64,000 nt of DNA from CAWAYH01 sp963786195. GTDB taxonomy: Bacteria; Acidobacteriota; Vicinamibacteria; Vicinamibacterales; 2-12-FULL-66-21. This document shows positions 20,386 through 29,737 of the stretch, piece by piece. Position 1 is the stretch's first letter, and every line of letters starts with the position of its first letter. The stretch is from NCBI GenBank assembly GCA_963786195.1, contig CAWAYH010000006.1, forward strand, positions 496,001 through 560,000. The letters run 5' to 3'. Both the position numbers and the translations under genes were made by a program. The notes below the pieces were generated by a model, which ran no database searches, had not been told where the DNA came from, and was given only the letters and a program-made list of their open reading frames with translations.

Positions 20386-20556
20386 TGCAGTTCTGGGGGA
20401 ATGTGTCCCGTTCTGAAGCAGCCCTGCTCCCTCAGCTCGTCCCACCGCCTGATTCGGCTGGACTTGCGTCCTCGCATCCACGGCCCTCGTTTTGCCACTG
20501 CATGACCCTTGGCGGCGCTGCGACCCGGCCGACCGAACCCAATCCGGAGAACACTC

Positions 20557-20772
20557 GTGATCTGGTTCTATTCCAAGCAGGGACGTCACCTCAGGTGCGA
20601 AGTACGCCAGCAGGTCGAAGGCGATCGCTTCGATCTCGTCATCACGGAGCCTGACGGCAGCGAGCGGGTCGAGCACTTCGTAGATTCCGCCGCCGTCACG
20701 CGACGCTCGATCCAGCTCGAAACGGAATGGCTGCGAGATGGATGGGATGGACCGTTCGCCAGGGACTACTGA
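20557..20772 (+). CDS. Small conserved-looking hypothetical protein (71 aa)
   Basis: The GTG start at 20557 has GGAGA seven bases upstream. The protein begins (M)IWFYSKQGRHLRCEVRQQ and continues with LVITEPDGSERVEHF and ETEWLRDGWDGPFARDY. The compact alpha/beta pattern with balanced charge looks like a real small protein of the kind found across acidobacterial genomes. No motif allows a function. It is convergent with egtD, 18 bases apart. Confidence 0.6.
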   Translation: MIWFYSKQGRHLRCEVRQQVEGDRFDLVITEPDGSERVEHFVDSAAVTRRSIQLETEWLRDGWDGPFARDY

Positions 20773-20790
20773 ACGTCCTGCGTCGTGACC

Positions 20791-21759
20791 CTAAACCGCG
20801 CTCAGGAGTGTGAGCGCGAAGCGGTCTTCGTCATCAATCCATTGATCCCGCGGCGCGAAGCCGGCATCGGCCCCCAGGTCGATGATCTGATCCGTCGTGT
20901 ACCTGTAGGAGCTCTCCGTCCAGATGATCTCACCGTCACCGAACGACACGACGAGATCGGCGGCAGGGATGCGGACGACCTGATTCGCGCGCGACACGAG
21001 GTGCATCTCGATTCGGTGCAGATCTGCGTTCCACACCGCGCGGTGGCTGAACGCGTCGAGATCGAAGGTCCCCTCGAGCTCGCGGTTGATCCGGACGAGC
21101 AGGTTCTTGTTGAACGCCGCCGTCACGCCGAGCGGATCGTCGTAGGCGAGCAGCAGCTCGCGTTCGGGCTTGACGAGATCCGCGCCGAGCAGGAGCAGAT
21201 CGCCTTCGGCCAGCGTCGATCGGATGCGCTCGAGGAAGGATGCCGCCGCCGGCGTATCGAAGTTGCCGATGTTGGAGCCGAGGAGCAGCACGATCATCGA
21301 GCTGCCCGGATCACGCGCCGCGACGGCGCGGCGCAGGCCCTCTTCATACGTCGACCGGTGGCCGACGACCGAGAAGTGCTGCAGGCGATTGAGCCGCTGT
21401 TCGGTCTGCTCCAGCGCCTGTGACGAGATGTCGATGAGGTGCACGCGCGCGGATCCGCCGCGCGCCTGGAGCGCCTCGGCGAGGACGACGAGCTTCTCCC
21501 CGCTGCCGCAACCCAGCTCCACGATCGTCGCGGCCTCTTCTCCCAGATTGTTCACGACCGCGCCGGCGTGCCGCGCCAGGAGGCGGCTCTCGGATCGCGT
21601 GATCCGGTACCACGGGAGCCGGCAGATCGCGTCGAAGAGGCTCGACCCCAGCGAGTCGTACAGGTACTTCGACTGCAGCTGCCGCGGCTCCAGCGACAGG
21701 TCGTGTCTGACGTCGGCTGCGAATTCAGCGATGCGCGATCGATGGAGGGTTGTCAGCAT
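20791..21759 (-). CDS. egtD: L-histidine N-alpha-methyltransferase EgtD
   Basis: A 322-residue SAM-dependent methyltransferase. EgtD trimethylates histidine to hercynine, the first step of ergothioneine synthesis. Seen: the SKYLYDSLGSSLFDAICRLP substrate region, SAM-binding motif VELGCGSGEKL, LLLGSNIGNFD, and the C-terminal WTESSYRYTTDQI typical of the family. The ATG at 21759 lies 16 bases after the egtB stop, so the two genes form an operon. Confidence 0.93.
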   Translation of the reverse strand: MLTTLHRSRIAEFAADVRHDLSLEPRQLQSKYLYDSLGSSLFDAICRLPWYRITRSESRLLARHAGAVVNNLGEEAATIVELGCGSGEKLVVLAEALQARGGSARVHLIDISSQALEQTEQRLNRLQHFSVVGHRSTYEEGLRRAVAARDPGSSMIVLLLGSNIGNFDTPAAASFLERIRSTLAEGDLLLLGADLVKPERELLLAYDDPLGVTAAFNKNLLVRINRELEGTFDLDAFSHRAVWNADLHRIEMHLVSRANQVVRIPAADLVVSFGDGEIIWTESSYRYTTDQIIDLGADAGFAPRDQWIDDEDRFALTLLSAV

Positions 21760-21775
21760 GGCCGGGTTCTCGGTG

Positions 21776-23149
21776 CTAGCTCGCCGTCCGGAATTTCGCG
21801 TACACGTACGGGTAGTTCGGCCTGAACCAGTTGCGGAAACTTCGCCGCAGCAGCGCACGGTCGGTCGCCGGCGAGGCGCCTTTCATCACGTAATGCTCGC
21901 CGTCGAAGAAGTCGGCCGAATACTCCGGATAGGACGCCATCGGCTCGAACCCGGGAAACGGGCCGAACACGGTCGACGTCCATTCCCACCCGTTGCCGAC
22001 GAGGTCGTGCACGCCCCAGGCGCTTGCGCCTGCCGGACGCGATCCGGCGGGCACGGGTTCCCACGACTGGAAGTCGAAATTCCCACGTGTCGGATCGGGC
22101 GCTTCGTCGCCCCACGGATAGTTCCGCTCGGCGCCTGACGGCGTGCCGAACGCGGCGCGGTGGTACTCGGCTTCCGTCGCCAGGCGGCGATTCCGCCACC
22201 GCGCGTACGCGGTCGCTTCCGCGTGGCTGACGTAAACCGGCCAGGCCGGCGGAAGCGGAATGTTCTGGAACATGCCGCGCCAGAACCAGCGCGTGCCCTC
22301 TCGCAGCCAGAAAATCGGCTGCTCGATCCCGTCGTCTCTACGCCACGCCCAGTCGGCGTCGGACCAGAACTCGCGCGTCTGGTAGCCGCCCGCGTCGATG
22401 AACTCCAGAAAGTCGGCGTTCGTCACGCTGTGCGCGTCGATGCCGAAGGCGGGCACGTCGACGCGATGCTGATCGAACTCGTTGTCCCATCCGAAGACGC
22501 CACTCGAGCGGTCCGCGCCCAGCGTGGCGAGTCCGGCCGGGATGATGATTTCGCTCCGGGCCGGCGGATCTGCGGCAGTTTCGTATGCTGCCGCGGGTAC
22601 CACGCCAGTCGTGGCGCGCGGCATCTGCGGAGGGACCTGCTTCTGCGCGTGCGGCAGGCGATGCCACATATAGAGGAGCGTCTCCTGATGCATCGCCTCG
22701 TGCTCGAGCGCGGTGTAGATCGCCTCGCCGCCTCGCATGGCCGGGCGGGACTCGTAAAACGGCGCGCGCTCGAGCGCGGCAACGATCGCCTCATCCGCCG
22801 TACGGCCGAACTCGAGCACGTCATCGCGCGACGGCCAGATGGTGTCGACGCCGCTGCGCGGAACGGCGGTCTGCTCGCTGTCGGGATCGATGCCGCGCGC
22901 GAAAAGCTGCACGAGACGCTCGTCGACACCGGATCGTCCCAGACCGCGCTTCAGCAGCGCGATGACGCTGAATGCGGGCAGATGCCCCTCGTAGAAGACG
23001 ATGGGGTTCCGCAGCGCGATCGGCCGTGTGTAGTACGCCGCGGGGTCGATGAGATCGAACAGCGCGCGCGATCTCGCCCGGTTACGCCGGTATTGATCGA
23101 CGAGGGCCTCGCGGTCGACGCTGACGACTCGAGCTTCGCTGACGGTCAC
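21776..23149 (-). CDS. egtB: Ergothioneine biosynthesis sulfoxide synthase EgtB
   Basis: A 457-residue protein with an N-terminal DinB-like iron-binding domain and a C-terminal formylglycine-generating-enzyme (FGE) sulfatase-type domain. Iron ligands are recognisable in YEGHLPAF and in ALEHEAMHQETLLYMW. The FGE fold shows SHAEATAYARWRNRRLATE and DLVGNGWEWTSTVF. It joins hercynine to a thiol donor with oxygen, giving an S-oxide. The GTG at 23149 is preferred because AGGAG lies nine bases upstream. No egtA, egtC or egtE is in the window, so either the shorter cysteine-using route or unlinked genes must complete the pathway. Confidence 0.93.
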   Translation of the reverse strand: MTVSEARVVSVDREALVDQYRRNRARSRALFDLIDPAAYYTRPIALRNPIVFYEGHLPAFSVIALLKRGLGRSGVDERLVQLFARGIDPDSEQTAVPRSGVDTIWPSRDDVLEFGRTADEAIVAALERAPFYESRPAMRGGEAIYTALEHEAMHQETLLYMWHRLPHAQKQVPPQMPRATTGVVPAAAYETAADPPARSEIIIPAGLATLGADRSSGVFGWDNEFDQHRVDVPAFGIDAHSVTNADFLEFIDAGGYQTREFWSDADWAWRRDDGIEQPIFWLREGTRWFWRGMFQNIPLPPAWPVYVSHAEATAYARWRNRRLATEAEYHRAAFGTPSGAERNYPWGDEAPDPTRGNFDFQSWEPVPAGSRPAGASAWGVHDLVGNGWEWTSTVFGPFPGFEPMASYPEYSADFFDGEHYVMKGASPATDRALLRRSFRNWFRPNYPYVYAKFRTAS

Positions 23150-23576
23150 GGTAAGACTCCTGGGCAAAACCACAGACTATCCCAACGAACCGCACCTCTG
23201 TCGGGCTGATGCGTTCGACCCCTCGCCGGCGGGCAGGACTCGTTGGAGCGTCCTTATACGACGCGGACTGGTCCCGGCAGGATGCGGGCCACATCATCCC
23301 GCCGTTACACGGCGACCGGGAGGTCCAGGAACTCACGACGGGACAACAGGTAACAGCGATACAGCGGCCGGCGGCCTGTCGTCGGCCGCAGAACAGCGGC
23401 GTTGCGATCGGCTACGTCTCGGACCTTGTTTACGTACACGCCGTCCGTGCCTGAGGGAGCGCCCGCCGCGACCGGCGCCGACCCATCAACCTCCTTGTAA
23501 GTTCTACATTTGGCCGGGTCTGCACAATTCGGCGTTCCGCATTGGGCAGAGGTATGGGCTAAAATCGCTTTTCAGC
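23150..23576. other. Spacer with no supported protein gene
   Basis: The 427 bases lie between egtB (leftward) and tRNA-Leu (rightward). A short minus-strand frame at about 23329-23430 reads VYVNKVRDVADRNAAVL through RREFLDLPVAV from a GTG, but it has no ribosome site and is too short to support. The right end holds the probable tRNA promoter. Confidence 0.5.
23560..23565 (+). promoter_or_regulatory. Candidate -10 box of the tRNA-Leu promoter
   Basis: TAAAAT lies 11 bases before the first base of the tRNA, a normal distance for a -10 element. The -35 region (around TTCCGC) is weak. Confidence 0.4.
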
Positions 23577-23660
23577 GCGAAAGTGGCGGAACTGGCAGAC
23601 GCGCCAGACTTAGGATCTGGTAGCCGAAAGGCTTTGGGGGTTCGACTCCCCCCTTTCGCA
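23577..23660 (+). tRNA. tRNA-Leu (anticodon TAG)
   Basis: The acceptor stem GCGAAAG pairs with CTTTCGC, followed by discriminator A. The anticodon arm CCAGA-CTTAGGA-TCTGG has anticodon TAG. A long variable arm and the T arm GGGGG-TTCGACT-CCCCC follow, giving the class II form expected for Leu. CCA is not encoded. It lies directly upstream of tig, a common bacterial order. Confidence 0.96.
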
Positions 23661-23701
23661 CACCTTGCCTGAGTCTTGAGCCCCTGAGCGTCGAGTACAG
23701 C

Positions 23702-25012
23702 GTGAAAACCGAGTTCATAGACGTTAGCGACACCCGAAAAAACCTCGTCGTCGAGATCCCGAGCACCGTTGTTGACGCTGAAATCGACAAGGTGGCCAAG
23801 GACTACAGCCGGGCTGCGCGGATTCCCGGATTCCGCCCGGGCAAGGTCCCCGCAAAGGTCGTTCGCCAGAGGTTCCGCGACCAGATCCTCCACGACGTCG
23901 CTCACGGCCTGATTCCGAGGGCGGTCGACGAAGCTCTGCGGGAGCGAGGCGTGGAGCCGGTCGACACCCCCGACATCCGCGACGTCGTCGTCGAAGAGGG
24001 GCAGCCGCTGAAGTTCACCGCGAGCTTCGAAACGGTGCCGCCGATCGACCCGGGCGAATACTCGAGCCTGACGCTGCGAAAGACGCCCGTCTCGGTGGAC
24101 GAGACCGCCGTCGATCAAGCGCTCTCACGCCTGCGCGACCGCGCGGCACGCTACGAGCCCGTCGAAGGGCGCGGCATCCAGATGGGCGATTCCGTGCTGC
24201 TGGACCTGAAGCGGACGACGGCGGCCCAGGCCGAGGACGGTGAACCGGCGGAGCCGGGCGCCACGCACACCGATCGGCACGACAACGTCACGGTCGACAT
24301 CGGCGCCGCCGCGAATCCGCCGGGATTCGATCAGGAACTGAAGGGCCTGACAGCCGGGCAGCAGAAGACCTTCGACGTGAACTACCCTGCCGATTACACG
24401 ATCCAGGAACTGGCCGGGACCACGGTGACCTACGACGTCAACGTCAAGGCGATTCGCAAGCGCATCGTGCCGGCGCTGGACGACGAGCTGGCCAAAGATC
24501 TGGGGGCTTTCGATTCACTCGACGCGCTGCGCGCGCAGGTGCGCCGCGACCTGGAACACGAGGCCTCGCACGAAGCCGATCGCGCGATGCGCGCCGAGCT
24601 GCTCCGGCAACTCGCCTCGCGCGTCCCCTTCGACGTGCCCGGGTCGCTCGTCGACCGCGAAATCGATCGACGTGTCGAGGAGTTCGTCCGCAGGCTGATC
24701 GAGCAGCAGATCGATCCCGCCAAGACCAACATCAACTGGGAAGAGTTCCGCGAACGTCAGCGCGAGGCGGCTTCAGAGGCCGTCCGCGGCGCGCTGGTGC
24801 TGGACGAGATCGCGCGGCGGGAGAACATTGCCGCGACGGATGAGGAGCTCGAAGCGGAGGTCGAACGGTTCGCCGAGCGGACCGGCCGATCCGCGGCGGC
24901 CGTCCGGGCCCGTCTCGAGAAGGAGGGCGGGCTCGCCCGATTGAATGGTGGACTCCGCCGCGAGAAGACCGTAGAGTTCCTCTTGTCGCACGCGACGATG
25001 CTGTCCAGCTGA
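23702..25012 (+). CDS. tig: Trigger factor (ribosome-associated chaperone and PPIase)
   Basis: A 436-residue protein of normal length. The N-terminal ribosome-binding domain has the signature GFRPGKVP at about residues 42-49. The central FKBP-like PPIase region follows (QMGDSVLLDL, TVDIGAAANPPGF, EL-GTTVTYDVNVKAI). The long helical C-terminal chaperone arms end VEFLLSHATML. It binds near the ribosome exit tunnel and shields nascent chains. The start is GTG at 23702. It heads the tig-clpP-clpX-lon order. The 251 bases to clpP suggest a separate clpP promoter. Confidence 0.96.
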   Translation: MKTEFIDVSDTRKNLVVEIPSTVVDAEIDKVAKDYSRAARIPGFRPGKVPAKVVRQRFRDQILHDVAHGLIPRAVDEALRERGVEPVDTPDIRDVVVEEGQPLKFTASFETVPPIDPGEYSSLTLRKTPVSVDETAVDQALSRLRDRAARYEPVEGRGIQMGDSVLLDLKRTTAAQAEDGEPAEPGATHTDRHDNVTVDIGAAANPPGFDQELKGLTAGQQKTFDVNYPADYTIQELAGTTVTYDVNVKAIRKRIVPALDDELAKDLGAFDSLDALRAQVRRDLEHEASHEADRAMRAELLRQLASRVPFDVPGSLVDREIDRRVEEFVRRLIEQQIDPAKTNINWEEFRERQREAASEAVRGALVLDEIARRENIAATDEELEAEVERFAERTGRSAAAVRARLEKEGGLARLNGGLRREKTVEFLLSHATMLSS

Positions 25013-25029
25013 TGGCGTGGGCGGCCAGT

Positions 25030-25064
25030 CCGGCTGAAGCCGGACACCACGGGACTGCGAAAGC
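25030..25064. repeat. AGTCCGGCT-AGCCGGACA palindrome (copy 1)
   Basis: The bases contain AGTCCGGCTGAAGCCGGACA followed by CCAC. This is a short perfect hairpin of the TCCGGCTNNAGCCGGA type that recurs at 57550 and 60259. It lies just downstream of tig and could act as a terminator-like or mRNA-stabilising hairpin. Confidence 0.7.
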
Positions 25065-25175
25065 CGGAAACTACGCGCCAGGAGTGGACACGACGGGAAG
25101 AGCCGCGAGCCCTGGCGTGGGACGGGTACTACGGAGGCGCCCGAAGCGGCCGATATAGTAATTCGGACCGGGGCA

Positions 25176-25184
25176 TGGTACACT
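25176..25184 (+). promoter_or_regulatory. Candidate extended -10 promoter of clpP
   Basis: TGGTACACT fits an extended -10 (TG-N-TACACT) about 80 bases before the clpP start. The -35 region is poor, which extended -10 promoters can tolerate. Confidence 0.4.
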
Positions 25185-25263
25185 CGACGCTAGCACGATC
25201 ACGAACCCTGCCCGTCCGAGTACGACATCCCCAGCACAAACAGGTTCCCGGACCTTTTCTTTG

Positions 25264-25863
25264 ATGACCGAACGCATGCAACTCATTCCGATGGTGGTCG
25301 AACAGACCAACCGCGGTGAACGCGCCTACGATATCTTTTCGCGTCTCCTCAAGGACAGCATCATCTTCATTGGCACGCCGATTGACGACAACGTCGCCAA
25401 TCTGGTCATCGCGCAGATGCTCTTCCTCGAGGCCGAGGATCCTGATCGCGACATCCTTCTATATATCAACAGCCCCGGCGGGGTCGTCACGGCTGGGATG
25501 GCGATCTACGACACGATGCAGTTCATCAAGCCCGACGTGCAGACGTACTGTATCGGGCAGGCCGCGTCGGTGGCGGCGGTGCTGCTGGCGGCCGGGGCCA
25601 AGGGCAAACGGTTTTCGCTGCCGAACTCGCGCATCCTGATCCATCAGCCCTGGGTGCAGGGACTGGGTGGGCAGACGACCGATATCGACATCCATGCGCG
25701 GGAATTGCTGCGGACGCGGGAGCGGCTCAACCAGATCCTGGCTCTGCATACGGGCCAGCCGCTCAAGCGTATCCAGGACGACACAGAACGGGATTACATC
25801 ATGATGCCCGACCAGGGGAAGGAATACGGTATCATTGACGATGTCATCCGGAAGAGGGCGTAA
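25264..25863 (+). CDS. clpP: ATP-dependent Clp protease proteolytic subunit ClpP
   Basis: A 199-residue serine peptidase, normal ClpP length. The catalytic triad is in CIGQAASVAAVLLAAG (Ser102), RILIHQPWVQG (His127) and TERDYIM (Asp177), counting from the ATG at 25264. It forms tetradecameric chambers with ClpX. A TTG three bases upstream and an ATG at 25276 are alternative starts; the ribosome site is weak for all. It precedes clpX on the same strand. Confidence 0.96.
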   Translation: MTERMQLIPMVVEQTNRGERAYDIFSRLLKDSIIFIGTPIDDNVANLVIAQMLFLEAEDPDRDILLYINSPGGVVTAGMAIYDTMQFIKPDVQTYCIGQAASVAAVLLAAGAKGKRFSLPNSRILIHQPWVQGLGGQTTDIDIHARELLRTRERLNQILALHTGQPLKRIQDDTERDYIMMPDQGKEYGIIDDVIRKRA

Positions 25864-25864
25864 T

Positions 25865-25946
25865 TGGGCTCGAGACTCGAGGTTCAGGCCTCAGGCGCAG
25901 GGTTGCCTGAGCCGGCTTGAGCATTGGGCCTTGAGTCCTGGGCCGA
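25865..25946. repeat. CTCGAG/CTCAAGG word inverted repeat between clpP and clpX
   Basis: The left arm holds GACTCGAGGTTCAGGCCTCAGGC. The right arm in reverse holds ACTCAAGGCCCAATGCTCAAG then CCGGCTCAGGC. The two arms share the CTCAAG/CTCAGGC words in inverted order. The right arm ends about ten bases before the clpX ATG, leaving no room for a visible Shine-Dalgarno site. Confidence 0.65.
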
Positions 25947-25956
25947 ACTCGACTCC

Positions 25957-27208
<1,252 letters not shown>

Positions 27209-27212
27209 AAAC

Positions 27213-27343
27213 GCTGAATTCTGAATTCTGAATGCTGAATTGAACTTCGAAGTCTGCCAGATTCGAAGTTAGCGTCGAACTTGGCAGGAATTCAGTTCAT
27301 TCACCATTCACTTCAGCATTCAACAGTCAGAATTCAGAATTGC
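27213..27343. repeat. Inverted repeat, GAATTCTGAATGCTGAA word family (copy 2)
   Basis: It fills the spacer between clpX and lon. The left arm starts GCTGAATTCTGAATTCTGAA. The right arm in reverse reads GCAATTCTGAATTCTGACTG then TTGAATGCTGAAGTGAA. The right arm runs exactly up to the lon ATG, so the lon leader is repeat sequence without a Shine-Dalgarno motif. Confidence 0.85.
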
Positions 27344-29737
27344 ATGGAACTCTACGAGACCCTTCCAATCGTTCCGCTGAGAGACGTCGTCGTCTTTCCG
27401 CACATGATGATGCCGTTCGTGATCGGGCGGCCCTCGTCGACGCGGGCGCTCGAGCACGCGCTGGTGAAGGACAAGCGGATCTTCCTGGCGGCGCAGCACG
27501 ACGCGGCGGTCGATGACCCGCAGCCGGCGGACATCTTCACCATGGGCTGCGTGGCGAACATCGTCCAGAGCCTCAAGCTGCCCGACGGGAACATCAAGGT
27601 CCTCGTCGAGGGTATCGAGCGGGCCCGGGCGGTCGAGTGGAAGGAAGACAAGGGTTTCTTCCGCGTCGTCGTGAAAGTGGTGCCGAAGCCGAAGGAGGCC
27701 GGCGTCGACGCCGAGAGCACGATGAGCCGCGTCGTGACGCTCTTCGAGCAGTACGTGAAGCTCTCGAACAACCTGCACTACGACGCGATGATCGCCGCCG
27801 TCCGCGTGGACGATCCCGGCAAGCTCGCCGACACGATTGCCGCCCACCTGCTGGTGGGCGTGGACGAGAAGCAGAACCTGCTCGAGATCATCTCCCCCGT
27901 CGAGCGCCTGAACCGCATTGCCGGCATCCTCGAGTCCGAGGTGGACAAGCTCCAGGTGGACCGCCGCATCCAGTCTCGCGTGAAGAAGCAGATGGAGAAG
28001 GCGCAGAAGGAGTACTACCTCAACGAGAAGATGAAGGCGATTCAGAAGGAGCTGGGCCGCAAGGACGACAAGGGCAACGAGGTCGAGGATCTGAAGAAGA
28101 AGATCGAGCAGTCCAAGATGCCGGCCGAGGTCGAGGAGAAGGCGGTCCAGGAGCTGAAGCGGCTGGAGGCGATGCCGCCCATGTCGGCCGAGGCGACGGT
28201 CTCGCGCAACTATCTCGACTGGCTGATCGCGGTGCCGTGGTACAAGAAGACCAAGGAGAGCCGCGATCTCAAGCGCGCCGAGCAGATCCTCAACGAGGAT
28301 CACTACGGGCTGGAGAAAATCAAGGACCGCATCCTCGAGTTCCTGGCCGTCCGGGCGCTGATCAAGAAGCCGAAGGCGACGATCCTCACCTTCTCGGGCC
28401 CTCCGGGAGTGGGCAAGACGTCGCTGGCGAAGTCGATCGCACGCGCGATGAACCGCAAGTTCGTGCGGCTGTCGCTCGGCGGCGTGCGTGACGAGGCGGA
28501 GATCCGCGGACACCGTCGGACGTACATCGGCGCCTTCCCCGGCCAGATCATCCAGATGATGAAGAAGGCGGGCACCGTGAACCCGGTGTTCCTGCTGGAC
28601 GAAGTCGACAAGATGTCGATGGACTTCCGCGGCGACCCGTCGGCCGCCCTGCTGGAAGTGCTCGACCCGGAACAGAACAACACGTTCCTGGACCACTACC
28701 TCGACGTCGAGTTCGATCTGTCGAACGTGATGTTCATCTGCACGGCCAACGTGCTGCACACGATCCCGCAGGCGCTGCGCGACCGCATGGAGGTCCTCCA
28801 GCTCGCGGGCTACACCGAGCAGGAGAAGGTGGAAATCGCCCGCGTGTTCCTGGCGCACAAGGCGATCGAAGGCGCCGGTCTGACCAAGGAGAACCTCAGG
28901 TTCCTGGACGAGGCGTTCCAGACGATCATCCAGCGCTACACGCGCGAGGCGGGCGTCAGGAGCCTCGAGCGCGAAATCTCGTCGATCTGTCGCAAGATCG
29001 CGCGCAAGGTGGTCGTCGAGGGCAAGAACTTCAGCGAAGAGATCACGGCCGCCAAAGTCACCGAGTACCTCGGCGTGCCGCGGTTCCGGCCGACGCTGGC
29101 CGAAGAGACCAACGAGATCGGCGTCGCGACCGGCCTGGCGTGGACGGAAGTCGGCGGCGAGATCCTCGTGACCGAAGCGACGCTGATGCCCGGCAAGGGG
29201 CACCTGACGCTCACGGGCAAGCTCGGTGACGTCATGCAGGAGTCGGCGCAAGCCGCGATGAGCTACGTGCGCTCACGGTCGGAGGATTTCGGCATCCCGA
29301 AGGACTTCAACCGGAAGACGGACGTCCACGTGCACGTGCCCGAGGGCGCCATTCCGAAGGACGGACCGTCCGCCGGCATTACGCTCGCCACCGCACTCGT
29401 GTCAGCGGTCGCTCGCGTTCCGGCCCGGAAGGACGTCGCCATGACGGGCGAGATCACGCTGCGCGGCAAAGTGCTGCCGATCGGCGGCGTCAAGGAAAAG
29501 GTCCTGGCCGCCCACCGCGCCGGCCTGAAGACCATCATTCTCCCGAAGGACAACGAGAAGGACCTGGCGGACATTCCGAAGAACGTCCTCGACGCGCTCG
29601 ACCTCTACATGGTCGAGACGATGGACGAAGTGCTGAAGATCGCGCTGGCGGAGCCGCTCCCGGTCTTCTCCGCTGCGACGGCGCCCGCGTCTGCGGAAGT
29701 CGCGCCGGCCATCTCGGACGAGACCATTACGCACTGA
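27344..29737 (+). CDS. lon: ATP-dependent protease Lon (LonA type)
   Basis: A 797-residue protein. The N-terminal LAN domain begins MELYETLPIVPLRDVVVFPH. A coiled-coil region lies around residues 205-270, and the AAA+ module has Walker A GPPGVGKTS and Walker B PVFLLDEVDKM. The protease domain has the catalytic Ser676 in PKDGPSAGITLA and Lys719 in GVKEKVLAAHRAG, 43 residues apart as in known LonA. It degrades misfolded and regulatory proteins in the cytoplasm. The start at 27344 matches family N-termini; a longer frame from 27281 would translate the intergenic repeat and is not accepted. The stop TGA overlaps the likely engB start. Confidence 0.96.
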   Translation: MELYETLPIVPLRDVVVFPHMMMPFVIGRPSSTRALEHALVKDKRIFLAAQHDAAVDDPQPADIFTMGCVANIVQSLKLPDGNIKVLVEGIERARAVEWKEDKGFFRVVVKVVPKPKEAGVDAESTMSRVVTLFEQYVKLSNNLHYDAMIAAVRVDDPGKLADTIAAHLLVGVDEKQNLLEIISPVERLNRIAGILESEVDKLQVDRRIQSRVKKQMEKAQKEYYLNEKMKAIQKELGRKDDKGNEVEDLKKKIEQSKMPAEVEEKAVQELKRLEAMPPMSAEATVSRNYLDWLIAVPWYKKTKESRDLKRAEQILNEDHYGLEKIKDRILEFLAVRALIKKPKATILTFSGPPGVGKTSLAKSIARAMNRKFVRLSLGGVRDEAEIRGHRRTYIGAFPGQIIQMMKKAGTVNPVFLLDEVDKMSMDFRGDPSAALLEVLDPEQNNTFLDHYLDVEFDLSNVMFICTANVLHTIPQALRDRMEVLQLAGYTEQEKVEIARVFLAHKAIEGAGLTKENLRFLDEAFQTIIQRYTREAGVRSLEREISSICRKIARKVVVEGKNFSEEITAAKVTEYLGVPRFRPTLAEETNEIGVATGLAWTEVGGEILVTEATLMPGKGHLTLTGKLGDVMQESAQAAMSYVRSRSEDFGIPKDFNRKTDVHVHVPEGAIPKDGPSAGITLATALVSAVARVPARKDVAMTGEITLRGKVLPIGGVKEKVLAAHRAGLKTIILPKDNEKDLADIPKNVLDALDLYMVETMDEVLKIALAEPLPVFSAATAPASAEVAPAISDETITH

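Noticed and set aside
23329..23430. Small minus-strand gene in the egtB-tRNA spacer
   Set aside because: Only about 34-44 codons from a GTG, no ribosome site, no recognisable family.
27320..29251. 643-codon minus-strand frame across lon
   Set aside because: Mirror of the lon codon pattern, composed mainly of Leu, Arg, Asp and His with no motif; lon is certain.
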